The notes beneath the pieces were generated by a model, which did no database searches, had not been told where the DNA came from, and saw only the letters and a list, made by a program, of their open reading frames with translations. DNA of 64,000 bases from Tillandsia leiboldiana (lineage: Eukaryota; Streptophyta; Magnoliopsida; Poales; Bromeliaceae). The stretch lies in NCBI GenBank assembly GCA_029204045.2, contig CM055066.1, positions 16,130,484 through 16,194,483 of the forward strand. The letters run 5' to 3'. The stretch's first letter is position 1, and the number at the start of each line of letters is the position of its first letter. A program made the translations under genes and the position numbers. Positions 41,419 to 54,048 of this stretch are shown piece by piece.

Positions 41419-41733
41419 CGAACCACGGGACGCCACGTGTCGCGACCAGAGGTCGTGCACCGGTGCGCCCGACCAACCACGGGGCGCCACGTGGCGCCCC
41501 CACGACGCCTCCGACCGCGCCCACGCCGCGCCCACGTGCGCCCACGTGCGCGGCCGCGCCGCCCGCGGCCCCGTGCCGGGCATGCATCCCGAGGCAGACC
41601 CTGCCGCTGCGTGGACCGCGCGCACCAGGACCCGCCAACAACCAGCCGCCACGTGTCGCCACCTGGTCCACCGTGCACCCGCGCCTCTTCCGTGGACCGC
41701 GCCCACTGCGTCGGCCAACCAGAAGGCGCCACG
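41419..41733 (-). promoter_or_regulatory. Cluster of ERSE-I-like modules in D'
   Basis: On the plus strand CCAAC-N9-CCACG occurs at 41473-41491, 41635-41653 and 41715-41733, and CGAAC-N9-CCACG at 41419-41437. The orientation relative to the element is the same as in D, E, F, B and G. Confidence 0.7.
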
Positions 41734-42224
41734 CGTCCTCCGCCCGGGTGCACGCCTCCGCGGTGGACCGCGCGCCTCCGCCGCCGCCAGCCGCCGCGCT
41801 CCGCCGCCCGCCGCCGCCGCCGGCGCCCCTCCGGCGGCCGGAACAGTACCAAATACCTCGAAATCCATGCCGGGTCATCCGGGCTCCGAAAAATACAAGT
41901 AAATAGTCCATCTTGACCGTTTTCGCGCGCTGAATCCAAATCCGAAGTCCGATTTGCCAAATTCCTCTTCTAAAATTTGCCGAAAATTCCCGGAGAAGTG
42001 TTCTTTACTCAAATTTCGCGCTGAGTCCAATTTTAAAAACCATTTCGCGCGAAACCACTTCTAAACATCCGACGGGGTCCTCCGATCACTCACGTGATCC
42101 ATTATACACCCGAAGTCCATCACTTGAGTCCAAATGGGTGCAGAAACACCGCCGACATGCCACATAGGCCTCCAGAAGCTGCTAATCGCACTGTAGAAGC
42201 CCTGCAGAGATCTGGGTCACCACA

Positions 42225-42423
42225 GTAAGGTCTCATCCTGGCGTCGAACAGCCTCCTCCTGGCGCTGCGAAGTCTCCTCCTGGCGCCGAATAGCCTCAGA
42301 CATCAGTGCCATCTGGGCACGAAGCTCCTGCACCTCGCTCTGCTGTCCCTGTCCAGAGTCCTCCTGCTCAGGCTGAGAGGAAAAAGGCTGCGAACGCGTC
42401 GACATCCTGCGTCGCGGAGGCAT
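42225..42423 (-). pseudogene. gag: Element B Gag, N-terminal remnant
   Basis: The minus-strand ATG at 42421-42423 starts MPPRRRMSTRSQPFSSQPEQ, closely related to the Gag N-terminus of C (MPPRRR, then QSEVQELRAQMALMSEAIRR). About 66 codons, essentially the N-terminal coiled coil, remain. The frame then enters the D' LTR and stops within three codons (42217-42219). The ATG was chosen over a GTG one codon upstream by alignment to C. Eight bases before the ATG is a pyrimidine-rich cag that looks like a splice acceptor (42431-42450). Confidence 0.88.
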
Positions 42424-42700
42424 CACTCACCTGAGGAACAAGAAGAACAGTCAGCACCCAAAACAACACTCGACCCAATCTAGCGAAAGTCAAAGGCATG
42501 TCCCCCTTCCCGTAGTACTATGTTGTCTGCAGCCAACATAGTTGCCACAGAAGGAAGACATGTCAATCACTCATCCCATCCCTTGGGAGAGTTAGGAACC
42601 CCAATCAGGCTCTCGCTAAAAATTACGGCTCTCACGTGAGTCATCCTAGGGTCCAACCACAAGCCTAGGGTTTCTAAGTCCTCAATGACCTACATCCTAG
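42424..42700 (-). other. B leader with DIS-like hairpin
   Basis: This is 277 nt long, the same length as in C and clearly homologous. The hairpin is at 42519-42540: plus-strand arms tatgttg and caacata, loop tctgcagc. Confidence 0.75.
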
Positions 42701-42712
42701 GCTCTGATACCA
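42701..42712 (-). other. Primer-binding site of B
   Basis: On the minus strand it reads TGGTATCAGAGC, 8 nt inside the LTR end at 42721. Confidence 0.92.
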
Positions 42713-42720
42713 CTCTAATC

Positions 42721-44167
42721 TGTCACGCCCCGGGGTCGGAACTGCGACCCGGGCTCGCCAACAGATCCGCCGCCCATACGGGAAGCCCCGTATAGACGTA
42801 GCGACTAACCTGCAAAAGATCATCTACACTAACAGATATCAGAGCTGAAAAGTAAAAGCTGAAGTGAAAGCTGGAATAAAGTAACTACAACTCCTGAATA
42901 TACAACCCAAGTCCTCACCAAAAACAATACATAAGTCTCTCAGCAATAAAGAAAAGTACAACTCTATACCTCACTACAAGGGTCACTCAAAATATCACTC
43001 TCAAACTATAAGTAAAGGGGGTACCACTACACTCTCGCCCAGGAAGTCGACTGGTAGGGATCTATCTCGCAACTCCCTTACCTCGATCTGAAGAAGCAGC
43101 AGCTGGAGCAGCAGGAACAGGAGTAGAAATCCCTGGGGAAAAGACACCACGACGGGTGCGAGAACTACATCCCATAGTAGTTCTCAGTGGGTGCCGCCAA
43201 CAAGCCCGACGGTCTGCCCACTAAGTCTACTAGAGGCATAAGTAATAAATGCAATGCTGGAAGGAAAAGCTGGGAAAAACAAACTCTACAGCTACTATGC
43301 CTCTATCTAGATACTCAAGGGGTGGAACAGAAAGAAACATGGTGCATCTACTATCCCTCAACTCAGATCACCCAATCTACACAGACTGCCACCTTGGGTC
43401 CAGTCAAACCTGCGCCTACCTACTGCCGTTACATCCACGGAGGACCGGACTTACGTAGGGCGTCCGTGACTGCCAAAACTGGCCCAGCCAGAGGGACTGC
43501 GTCGACAAGTCGCGATAGCAAGAACAAACCCAACTCCAGAGTGGCACTCGAGGGGCGCGACCCCACCGAGGAAAGTATCCGCGCATCTCTGTCGAGCTCA
43601 AATGTGGCTCATGCAGGCTATAATCCAAATCCTCGATCAACAAGATCGGCAGTAATCAACAAAACACTATCTCACTCACAGGCTGGAAAACTACACAGTC
43701 GAGACCCACTGTCTCCCAGACGGCTCCCAACAGAAACACTGATCTACAGACTGCTATCAGACCCCACTCGGTCCCCAGACACGAGTGTAAAATGCGTCCT
43801 ACAACAACCCGACCTCTCGGCCCACTACCCGGGCGAGGAAAACTCTAAGTCCAAGGTGAAGCAATAAATAGAGGTGTGGGAATGTCTAGAGCAATAAGAA
43901 CCTAGCCCAAGTTGGAGTTTTCTACAAGTCTGGCTGAACATGCTGCATATGACGGGGGTGGTAGGTCAAGTTCCAAGATAACAAATAATTAACAGCTTGA
44001 AGGAAACAATAAACCACATGATCATCAGACAACATCAGGAACATCAATCCCAACATTCTAGCATGTTAACAATAATACTATTTCAATCATGCATGTTCCT
44101 ATACAGATAGAATTAATGTGCCACCCATAGATCTTGAAGACGAGGCCACCCACCTGAAGAGCTGAAC
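42721..44167 (-). repeat. Element B 5' LTR, inner piece
   Basis: It begins tgtcacgccccgggg. The terminal stem-loop is at 42774-42795 (arms ccatacggg / cccgtatag, plus strand). The LTR is cut by F after tgaac. Confidence 0.88.
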
Positions 44168-44496
44168 TGTAGGACCGCTGAACCCCATGCAGCTTTTCCC
44201 ATGAATCCATTGTGCAAAACACCTGTTGATGGTGTGCCTGGCCCATAGTGCATCAAAGGGATGCCACAGATGGACCCTGTGAGTTATGGTTTGCTGGGTT
44301 GGCCTTCGGCTGCTTTTGCCGAATTTTAGAAAATATTTTAGGCCAAACAGAGGTTGGATTTGGATTCAGCGCGGAAAAACGCTTGAAAACGGTTATTTGC
44401 TTGTTAAATTCTGAGTCCGGATGCTCAAAAACGGACTCCCGGAAGTTTTATTGGATTCTCGGTGCATGGGGGAGCCGTGGACCGGCGGGGGTGCCA

Positions 44497-44797
44497 CGTG
44501 GCAGCCGCTGGTTGGACGGTGCACGCGGCCCGGTCCACGGAACAGCTGGGAAGGGCCCAGGGTGCACGGCTGGAGGCGTGGACCGGTGGGGATCCACGTG
44601 GCAGCGCCGGTTTGGGCGGCCCACGCGCGATCGATCCACGGGAGCGCGCGGGGGAGCCGTGGACCTGGGCGCGCCACGTGGCAGCCCCGGATTGGCGGGT
44701 CCACGGGCGCGCGGTCCACGCAGCGCTGGGAGCAGGCGGGGGCAGTTGGCCCGTACCGCGGGCAGGTGGGCAGCGCCACGTGGCGCCCGCTGATTCG
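44497..44797 (+). promoter_or_regulatory. Cluster of ERSE-I-like modules in F
   Basis: Four ccacgtgg boxes start at 44494, 44594, 44674 and 44776. After exactly 9 nt each is followed by GTTGG, TTTGG, ATTGG or ATTCG. 44677-44695 is a perfect CGTGG-N9-ATTGG. The cluster is 280-580 bp upstream of TATA. Confidence 0.75.
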
Positions 44798-45077
44798 GGG
44801 GCGCCACCCACCGCGTTGACCGCGGGCGGGGACGCGTGGCGGCTTCTGGCGGGGCTTGCACGGCTGTCCCATGTTCGGGGGACACGTGTCAAGCCCCGAG
44901 GCGGGTCGGACGGCGACGGGATCCCGTGTGCGTAGGCGGGCTGGGCTGGGCCGCACTGTGCGCGCCCGAAAATTGGCGGGCTGGGCCTTCGGGCCGCACT
45001 GTGCGCGCCCGAAATTGCGGGCCGGGCGCCCGAAACCGGGGACAAATCCGGAATTTTCGGATTTGTTCCCCTCAGCC

Positions 45078-45085
45078 TATATAAA
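45078..45085 (+). promoter_or_regulatory. TATA box of F
   Basis: The sequence tatataaa lies in ccttatataaaggg-like context. From about 45105 to the donor-like site at 45358 there is no ATG; the first follows at 45383. Confidence 0.75.
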
Positions 45086-46659
45086 GGGACCCGAGCTGCC
45101 TTCTTTGAGTTTTTTCACCCTCTTTCTGGCCTTCCCTCCCCGAGCTCCCTTCTTGACACTTGTTCTTCTTCGAGTGCTGGTTTCACCTGCGGAGTTTTGG
45201 GATTTTTAGGAGCACGCATCCCGAGGTTTCGGATTTTACGGCGCGGCGCGACGTGTTATCTCCGGTGATCTTTTTCGTCGCAGGCCAGTGTGAGGACTCC
45301 CCTGGTCCACCCCGACCTTCGATTTTGACGATTCTTGTGCCGACTTACTCCTGAGAGGTAGGGCTTCATCTTTCGTGTGATCATGCTCTCCCATTTGGGT
45401 TTTTTGGCATGGTTCCCGAGGTGCCTTTGTGACCCCATTTTCTGTGTGGTTTTTGGGACAGCACTAGAGTAATTTGCCGATATCTTCGCGCACGAGCATC
45501 GGATTGAAGCGTGCCTATACAAGTTTTTCATCTACTCATCACAAGGAACAAGCTCATATTTTTCTTGGATTTTTCTGAGTTTTTATTGGAGGTGAAGATC
45601 CCTTTTTCCCTGTATTCAGTGCTATAGTTTTTGGTGCATAAATCTTTTGAGTAGACCACCTTGCCGAATTTGTATCTTGACCTACGGAACTCGGATTTTG
45701 GCGTGCAGGTACTCGTTTCGATTGTCTCGTCGCGAGGAACGTAGTGATATTTTTATTGGAATTTTTTGGGCATTTTTAGTAGGTGAAATAAGGGCATCTT
45801 TGGGACTGATTTTGTATGTGTATGCGTGGGTAGCTTTGGAATTTAAGTGTAATTGTGAACTTTGTGTTGTACCCAGGAGAGTTGCGGGTATTGCTGGACC
45901 CATTGGAGTAGGAGATTTGGATTTCCTGGTATTTTCAGCTGAGGGATTTGGACAGTTAGCACTTTCAGGTGGGTGACCTTGCTTTCAAAATCTATGGACT
46001 GCGTGCTAATTCTATGTTGTAGGATCATGCATGTTAGAAATTGGAGTAAATAGCATGTGGAAATTGTATGTTAGTACTCTTGTATATAAATTGTTAAATC
46101 TTGTGATCTTATTGTGATTCCTACAATATGTTAATTATTGAAATCTGGGAACTTGACCTAGCACCCCTGTCATATGTATCATGTTCAGCCAGACTGTAGA
46201 AAACTTCAACTTGGGCTAGGTTTCTTTTATTGTCCTAGACATTCCCACATCACTTTATTATATTTGTCATTCTGGACTTAGTTTTCTCGCCCGGGTTGTG
46301 GGCTGGGAGGTCGGGTGGTTGTGGGATGCATTTGCACTCGTGTCTGGGGACCGAGTGGAGTTGATAGCAGTTTGTAGATCAGATTTCCTTGGGAGAGTGT
46401 TAGTGATGATAGATCTGGGTTCTTCGGAGCTGTCAGAGTGACAGTGAGTTTCAGTTGTGTGGATTCCAGCCAGTGAGTGAGACAGAGATTTGTTGGTTTT
46501 AGCCGATCTTGTTGATCGATGATTTGGATCATAGCCTGCATGAGCCACATTTGAGCTCGACAGAGATGCGCGGATACTTTGCTCGGCGGGGTCGCGCCCC
46601 TCGAGTGCCACTCCGGAGTTGGGCCTGATACTTCTATCGCGGCTTGTTGATGCAGTTGT

Positions 46660-46733
46660 CCCTCTAGCTGAGCCAGTTTTGGCAGTCATGGACACCGTCC
46701 CTCTGGCTGAGCCAGTTTTGGCAGTCACGAACG
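46660..46733 (+). repeat. 39-bp tandem duplication in F
   Basis: Copies begin at 46660 and 46699 (ccctctrgctgagccagttt). Confidence 0.9.
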
Positions 46734-47398
46734 TCCTACGTAAGTCCGGTCCTCCAGGATGTGACGGCAGTAGGTAGGCGCAGGTTTGACTGGACCCGAT
46801 GTGGCAGTCAGTTTAGATTGGGTGATCTGAGATGAGTGTTAGTTGTGGCATACTGTTCTTTCTGTTCCACTCCTTGAGCATCTAGATAGAGGCATAGTAG
46901 CTGTAGACTTTACCTTTCCAGCTTTTCCTTACAGCACTGCATATGTTACTTTATGCCTCTAGTAGACTTAGTGGGTAGACCGTCGGGCTTGTTGGCGGCA
47001 CCCACTGAGAACTACTGTGGGAGGTAGTTCTCACACCCGTCGTGGTGTCTTTTCCCCAGGGACTTCTGCTCCGGTTCCTGCTGCTCCAGTTGCTGATCCA
47101 GCTCCTTCAGACCGAGGTAAGGGAGTCACGAGATAGATCCCTTCCTGTCATCCTCAGAGTGAGAGTAGATGTACCCCTGTACTACTTTGCAGTGTGTTAT
47201 GTCGAGTGACTTTTGTAGTGAGGTATCGAGTTGTACCTTTCTTCTCTGCTGTTCTGAGAGACTCTTGTATTTCAGGTGAGGATGGTCTGTATATCAGAGA
47301 GAGATGTAGTTGTATTTTATGTCTTTTACTTCAGCTTTTACTATTTCAGCTCTGATATCTGCTAGTGTAGATGTTTCCTTGCAGGTTAGTCGCTACGT

Positions 47399-47420
47399 CT
47401 ATACGGGGCTTCCCGTATGG
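47399..47420 (+). other. Conserved LTR-end stem-loop of F
   Basis: The arms ctatacggg and cccgtatgg enclose the tetraloop gctt. It ends 53 nt before the LTR terminus. Confidence 0.75.
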
Positions 47421-47478
47421 GCGGCGGATCTGTTGGCGAGCCCGGGGCACAGTTTCGACCCCGGGGCGTGACATGAAC

Positions 47479-48423
47479 TGTCCCAAGTCCCACAGCTGAA
47501 AATACCAGGAAAACAATATCTCCAAATCCAACGGGTCCAGCAATACCCGCAAACCCTCCTGGGTACAACACAAGGCTAACAGTTACACTTTAATCCCAAA
47601 AAATAACCAAGTACACACAATCTGACAAATCAGTCCCAAAGATGCAATTATTTCACCTACTGAAAGGGCTCTAAAAAATCCGATAAAAATACCACAGCGA
47701 TCCTCGTGTCGAGATCTTCGAAACGGGTACCTGCACGTCCAATTCCGAGCCCCGTAGGCCGAGTTACAAATTCCACAACACAGGGTGCTCACAATTTCAC
47801 AACAACACATCTGTAAATCCATGCACAGTTAAGGGAGAAAATTATACCTCCGGGCAAGCCTCGGAAAAATCCAACAAAAATACGGTGATAATCCTCGCGT
47901 CGAGTAGATGAAAAAAGTGTAAAGGCTCGTCTCAATCCGATGTCCGAGCATGGAGAAAACCCCGAAACAATCCGGTGTCCTCAAAAATCCTCACAGAAAA
48001 CAAGGGTCCCAGTAAGCATGGAAAAACTTCTCGAAAAGCGCAAAAAGAGGGGAAACTGAAAATACCTAGATCGTAGCTCTGTCCGTCGCCGATCCAACGG
48101 CGCAAGAATCGCCCGAAACGGTGGTCGGAGTAGGCCGGGGGAGCTCGCGCACCGAAACGCGACGGAAGAAACACCGGAGAAGGAACGTCGCGACGCGCCA
48201 AGAAAATGGAAATCTCGAAAAGCGTGCCACGAAAAATCCCAGAAATCCGAAGGTGGAAGCAGCACAGCACGAGGATCAACTTCATTGAAGAAATCGCAGT
48301 GAGAAAAGGCCCAGAAATGCCAAAAAGCCCGCTGTGAAAGAGGCTCGGGCTATAAATAGGCCCACAAAAACAAATTGGAAAATGACCAATTTGTCCCCGG
48401 TTTCGGGCGCTGGACCACGTTTC
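47479..48423 (-). repeat. Element B 5' LTR, middle piece
   Basis: It continues after the F TSD (47474-47478) with tgtcccaagtcc. It includes a minus-strand TATA-like box at 48351-48358 (tataaata on plus). It ends in gtttc (48419-48423), the copia-2 TSD. Confidence 0.85.
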
Positions 48424-50266
48424 TGTAAGAAAGTAATCAGATATGCGCAGCGGAAAAAGAAACGCAATTAAAAATTTTCTTAAAAACAAAGATCACCTCA
48501 TGTATTGTTTTAGATCGAAAAAGGCAATCTAATTGATCTTATCAATTAGGATTTAATTTTTACCTTGCGTGGGTCGAGATCACCGCGAAGCCGACGATCG
48601 TTGGTAAAAATTGTTCGTCCTTGATAGCCGCGCACGCACCCGACCTCTACTTGTGTCCACACGGAATCACGCCCTTGATCAAAATAATCGATCGCCTTGA
48701 TTCGCTATCTAATCACGAATTAACTCTCGCGTCGATGTAAGGAGGATGAATCAATCTTCTAATTGTGCTAGCAATCTTCCGAAGATCGAGAACAATGAAT
48801 TAATTATGGAGTACTTGAGGAAGAGGATAGGCGGCTAGGGTTTTCTTTTTCTCCTTTTTTCTCTTGTTCCAAAATATGTCACATATGACATATATTTATA
48901 TTGAGAAAACCCTAAGCCTAATTCTAATCCTAATCGAATCCTAATCCGATTGGATTATCCATTATCCTTAAGTTAGTTTCAATATGAATCGAATCCGAAT
49001 CCTAATTCGATTCGTGTGTAACGTTTACACATAAGTCCTCAAAATATTTACTAACGATTAGTAAATACACCATGCAACTTTTGCACTTAAATACCTCTAA
49101 TTTACAATAATTGCAAATTAGTCCTTTTACTAATAAATTAGTAAACTTTAGTATTGTGATTATAATTAATCCATTCTATAAACTTCTTTATCATCTCCTT
49201 AATATCGATCATGCGCGATTCCTTATGTGTGTGACCTAATAGGTTCAATTCTGTCTGGTAGTGAGATATGATGCGATCCCCATCGACATCATCATCGAAA
49301 CTCTTTTTGATGGATCAAACACTTTTGATTCTTCCATCGTATAATAATTATTCGCCTATAATTATTCTTATTGGTTCCCACAATCCACCAGTGACGCCTA
49401 GCAGCATATAGTGGCAATTCAGTCAGAAGTGAATATTGGACTGAACCTCAAGGTGCAGTTACCGTACAATACAATCCTTCTATCGCATAGTCCCAACTGA
49501 GTGGAGGTCATGGAATACTCGTCAAACCCCATCACTCGTTATATGACAATTGATAGGGCAGAAGCTCATATGGTTACTCTTGGAAACAACTTTCCATGAA
49601 CTATATTACCCCGGCCGAGGATTTCTGAGATTTGCCTTACAAATAGCATAGGACTAATTATCTCTCTACCGAGAGCGATAGATCCCCTGTAAACAAACAC
49701 CCATTCCTAATATGAACCGACTGCAGCCAACATATACTACTAAGACCCGTGACTCGGATCAGAGTTTATTGCATAATCAAACTACAGTAGCCTCATATTG
49801 AATGGCCGTGGTGTCGCAGGTCTAAGGATCAGTTGTACCACTGCAACATCGAATCAGTTACTGGCGAATGAGTAGACATCCATGTAACTATTCGTAATTG
49901 GTCACGCTCAGTGCCCTTGTTCTCTAACAACCACCTGCACGTTCGCTCCAGTGTCCACACACTGATGACTTGAGACTCGTCATCCTAAAAGAGAGCGGCA
50001 CATACATCAATCTTACCGGATCAATCATCGTCCCCATGATGATCCTCCGATTGAGAGCATTTATGACTTAATCACCAATAATATGTATCTCAAATTCTTA
50101 ACTGTTAAGAATATACATTATCATCTCATTAATTCAAAAGACGATTCATGGACACATTAAACATGAATGGCATAAGATGCCCAAATAATAATAAAGATCA
50201 AGTACAAATATGTCTCATAAAGAAAAATGCGTCAGCCTGATAGGCTTTTGGGGCATACTACTAACA
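48424..50266 (-). repeat. Copia-2 3' LTR (1843 bp)
   Basis: Its ends are tgtaagaaagt and tactactaaca. It is collinear with 60111-61953 without length change. Confidence 0.95.
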
Positions 50267-50276
50267 ATCTCCCACT
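50267..50276 (-). other. Polypurine tract of copia-2
   Basis: On the minus strand it reads AGTGGGAGAT, identical to copia-1, next to the 3' LTR. Confidence 0.9.
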
Positions 50277-50286
50277 TGCACTAAAG

Positions 50287-53200
50287 TCAATCAGTCATGT
50301 ATCTAATCCCCATCTTCTCAAGATGAGTCTCTAGTTTCTGCTGAGTCAAAGCCTTAGTTAGCGGGTCCGCCACGTTATCTGCGGAGGCAACCTTCTGCAC
50401 TTCAATATGTTTATCTTTGATGTACTCTCTGATCTTGTGATACCGCCGCTCGATATGTTTGGATTTCTGATGAGATCTCGGCTCCTTAGCTAATGCTATA
50501 GCGCCATTATTATCACAACATAGTGGCAGGGGATCCCTACTAGAGGGAACCACGCCAAGCTCAGTGATAAATTTCTTGATCCAAACAGCTTCCTTGGCAG
50601 CTTCAGATGCAGCGATGTACTCCGCCTCCATAGTAGAATCAGCAATCGTCTCTTGTTTAGAACTCTTCCAAACTATTGACCCACCATTGCAAATAAATAG
50701 ATACCCAGACGAAGACTTTCTATCGTCTATATCAGACATAAAGTCTGAATCTGTATAGCCATTAACTTTGAGTTCTCCGCCTCCAAGAACCAAGAACATA
50801 TCCTTTGTTCTTCTCAAGTACTTAAGGATATTCTTTACCGCTACCCAATGCTCTTCGCCTGGGTTCGACTGATATCGACTAGTGACGCTCACAGCTTGTG
50901 CTATATCAGGTCGAGTACATAGCATCGCATACATTAAACTCCCTATTGCGGAAGCATAAGGGATCCTGCTCATGCGACTTCTCTCTTCAGGTGTCTTAGG
51001 AGACATAGTCTTAGAGAGGTGAATTCCATGTCTTAGAGGTACCATACCACTTTTGGAATTCTCCATGGTGAACCTTTTCAACTCTTCATCTATGTACATA
51101 GCTTGCGATAAACCAAGCAACTTCTTAGATCTATCCCGATAGACCTTTATCCCTAGGATATAAGATGCTTCTCCAAGGTCTTTCATAGAAAACTCTTTGG
51201 ATAACCATAACTTCACCGATGTTAGCATAGGAATGTCATTCCCTATTAGGAGTATGTCATCCACGTACAATACGAGGAAGGTAACAGCACTCCTACTAAC
51301 CTTTTTATACACACACGACTCTTCCTCATTTCTGATGAAATCGAACGATTCGACTGCATCATTGAAACGAGTGTTCCAACTCCGAGAAGCTTGCTTCAAC
51401 CCATAAATGGATCGTTAAAGCTTGCACACTTTATGACTTCTATCTTTGGTAGTGAAACCCAAAGGCTGCTCCATATAGATTTCTTCTTCAAGATATCCAT
51501 TCAGGAAAGCAGTTTTTACATCCATTTGCCAGATCTCGTAGTCATAATGTGCAGCAATAGCAAGCAGAGTTCTGATAGATTTAAGCATGGCTACAGGTGA
51601 AAAGGTATCCTGATAGTCAATGCCTTCGCGTTGACTATAACCTTTTGCTACCAGCCTAGCTTTATAGGTCTCTACCTTTCCATCAGAACAAATCTTTCTC
51701 TTGAAGATCCATTTGCATCCAACGGGTACAATACCCTCCGGTGGATCAACCAAAGTCCAAACTTGATTGGAGTACATTAAGTCTATTTCAGACTTCATAG
51801 CTTCCAACCATTTTTCGGAGTCGATGTCTGACATCGCCTCGCTATAAGTCTTAGGATCATCTCTATGATCCTTGTCTCCCACTAGGAACATTTCCTCCAT
51901 GTCCTCTATAAATAATCCCATGTATCTATCAGGAGGATGAGAGATTCTACTAGACTTGCGAGGTGGCAATGTAAGCTCTGGTATCACAGAGTTATCAGGA
52001 AGGGCTCTTGGAATGCTCGATCCTAAAGAGACTTTCTCCTCTAGTTCTATTTTTCTCCCACTGCCTCCAGCTAAAATAAATTCATTTTCAAGAAAGAAGG
52101 CATGACGGCTCACAATCACATTATGACTTTCTAGGAGATAAAAATAGTATCCAAGTGATTCCTTGGGATAACCAATGAATCTTCCCTTGACTGATCTGCT
52201 TTCCAATTTGTCCGTCTTTAATTTCTTAATATAAGCCGGACACCCCCAAGTCTTAATGTGAGTAAAACTTGGCTTCCTACCATGCCACATCTCATATGGT
52301 GTGGTGGGAACAGATTTGGAGGGTACTCTGTTCAAAATATAAATAGCCGTAAGAAGTGCATAACCCCAAAGTGACGTAGGTAAATCTGTAAAACTCATCA
52401 TAGATCGAACCATATCTAATAAAGTTCGATTCCTCCGTTCAGACACCCCATTCAATTCTGGTGTTCCAGGAGGAGTCCATTGAGTGGCAATACCATTATT
52501 CTTTAGGTAGGTTAAGAAATCTGTGCTAAGGTATTCCCCTCCTCGATCGGATCGAAGAGCCTTAATCGATTTTTCCATTTGCTTTTCTACTTCTTGTCTG
52601 AACTCTTTAAACTTTTCAAAAACTTCAGACTTGTGTTTAATTAAATACACGTACCCATACCGTGAATAATCATCAGTAAAGGTAATAAAGTAGAGATAGC
52701 CGCCCCAAGCAGACACATCGAATGGGCCACATACATCAGTATGTATCAGGGAGAGTACTTCGGTAGCTCTCTGTCCTTGTCCAACAAAGGGAGACTTAGT
52801 CATTTTTCCTTGAAGACATGATTCACAAGCTGGGTATGGTTCAGGGAGTAAGGATCCTAAGATACCATCCTAAGCCAGCTTGTTAACCCTATCTTCTCCA
52901 ATGTGACCAAGCCTCAGATGCCACAAGTATGTTTTGTTTACCTCCTCTCTGGGTCTTTTAAAACCAATAGTATTCTCATTCATGCCATTGACAACTGTAT
53001 TCATACTAACATCCATATGTAAGTAATAGAGATTGTCTATTAAAGAACCACAACCTATCAAATTATTTCTCAAATAAATTGAACAAATGTTTGATTCAAA
53101 AATAAACTTATAACCGTCCAATATCAAACGTAAAACAGAAATAAGGTTTCTAGTCGCACTAGGAACATAAAGACAATCTCTAAGTTCTAAAACTACTCCT

Positions 53201-54048
53201 ATCGGTAGACATAAAGGATAAGTCCCTACAGCAACAGCAGCAACTCTTGCTCCGTTTCCAACGTGTAGGGTAATCTCTCCATCCCTAAGTCGTCTACTTT
53301 TCTTTAGCGCCTGCATTGAAATACACAAATGCGAGGTGCATCCCGAGTCAATGACCCATGTAAAAGTAGAACAAACCGATAAGAAAGTAGTTTCAATGAT
53401 ATGAATCTCGGACATACCTTCCAAAGTTTTATCCTTCACCTTGTCCTTATTGACTTTTAGCATTCCTTCAGCCGTGACCAACATATTCAACAGCTCGGCG
53501 AGAGTGCAAGTAATTTTATTCATTTGAAAATTTAAAATAAACTGAGAAAATGAATCAGGTAATGATTGCAAGATCAAATCAATTTGAAGTTCTGCGTCCA
53601 TAGTCATTCCGAGCTTCTCAAGCTCCTCAATGTCCTTAATCATCGCCAAGCAATGATTATTGACTGAGTGACCATCAGACATCTTAGTCCTGAACAGTCG
53701 CCTTGACACTTCGTAACGAGCTGTTCGACTTTGCTCATCATACAACTCTTTAAGATGAAGCAAGATGTCAGCAGCACTCTCCATGTGCTCATGCTGGCGT
53801 TGCAACTCATTACTCATAGACGCAAGCATGTAGCATTTTACCTTCATATCATCATCAGTCCATTTATTTTTAGCATCTTTCTGTTGAGCTGTTGGATTTT
53901 CGGGCACTGTTGGAGCCTCCGTGTCCAACACATAGGCAAATTTCTCAGAATTGAGAACAATTCTCAAATTCCTCAGCCAATCGGTGAAATTCGGTCCAGT
54001 TAAGCGATTAGTATCAAGTATTCTGACAAGTGGGTTAGAGGGGGACAT
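50287..54048 (-). pseudogene. Copia-2 Gag-Pol polyprotein, one frame with two stops
   Basis: The single frame has 1254 codons from MSPSNPLVRI. Gag occupies about residues 1-205, including the central part missing in copia-1. The CCHC zinc knuckle present in copia-1 is absent because an in-frame deletion brings Gag close to the protease (VIDSGCTSHLC, DSG at 234-236). The integrase zinc-domain His pair is at 377 and 382 (HLRLGHIGED). A TAG stop (52870-52872) follows at codon 393, before the Cys pair. The integrase core keeps all three acidic residues (HTDVCGPF, SDRGGEY, NGVSERRN). RT has QMDVKTAFLNG, then a TAA stop (51415-51417) where copia-1 has CAA, and YVDD downstream. RNase H (YTDSDF, EAEYIAAS) runs to the natural stop. 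Both nonsense codons are single-base changes. Confidence 0.93.

Larger units (their letters stand above)
38478..42224 (-). repeat. D-family LTR D', truncated
   Basis: On the minus strand it starts TGTGGTGACCCAGATC at 42224 and follows the D 3' LTR closely (cctatgtggcatgtcggcggtg and onward). Its last part, about 450-500 bp up to gcgtgaca, is missing. It cuts the gag of B after codon 65, with probable TSD gtaag (42225-42229). A TATA-like ctatttaaag is at 41241. A solo LTR or a remnant of a longer element are both possible. Confidence 0.82.
44168..47473 (+). mobile_element. Solo LTR F (B family), 3306 bp
   Basis: It runs from tgtaggaccgc to gcgtgaca with TSD tgaac on both sides (44163-44167 and 47474-47478) and no internal region, the mark of recombination between two LTRs of an element. 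It lies in opposite orientation inside the B LTR. It carries G-box/ERSE-like modules (44494-44797), TATA (45078), an AUG-free first-exon candidate ending at agag|gtaggg (45358), a 39-bp duplication and the terminal stem-loop (47399-47420). Confidence 0.92.
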
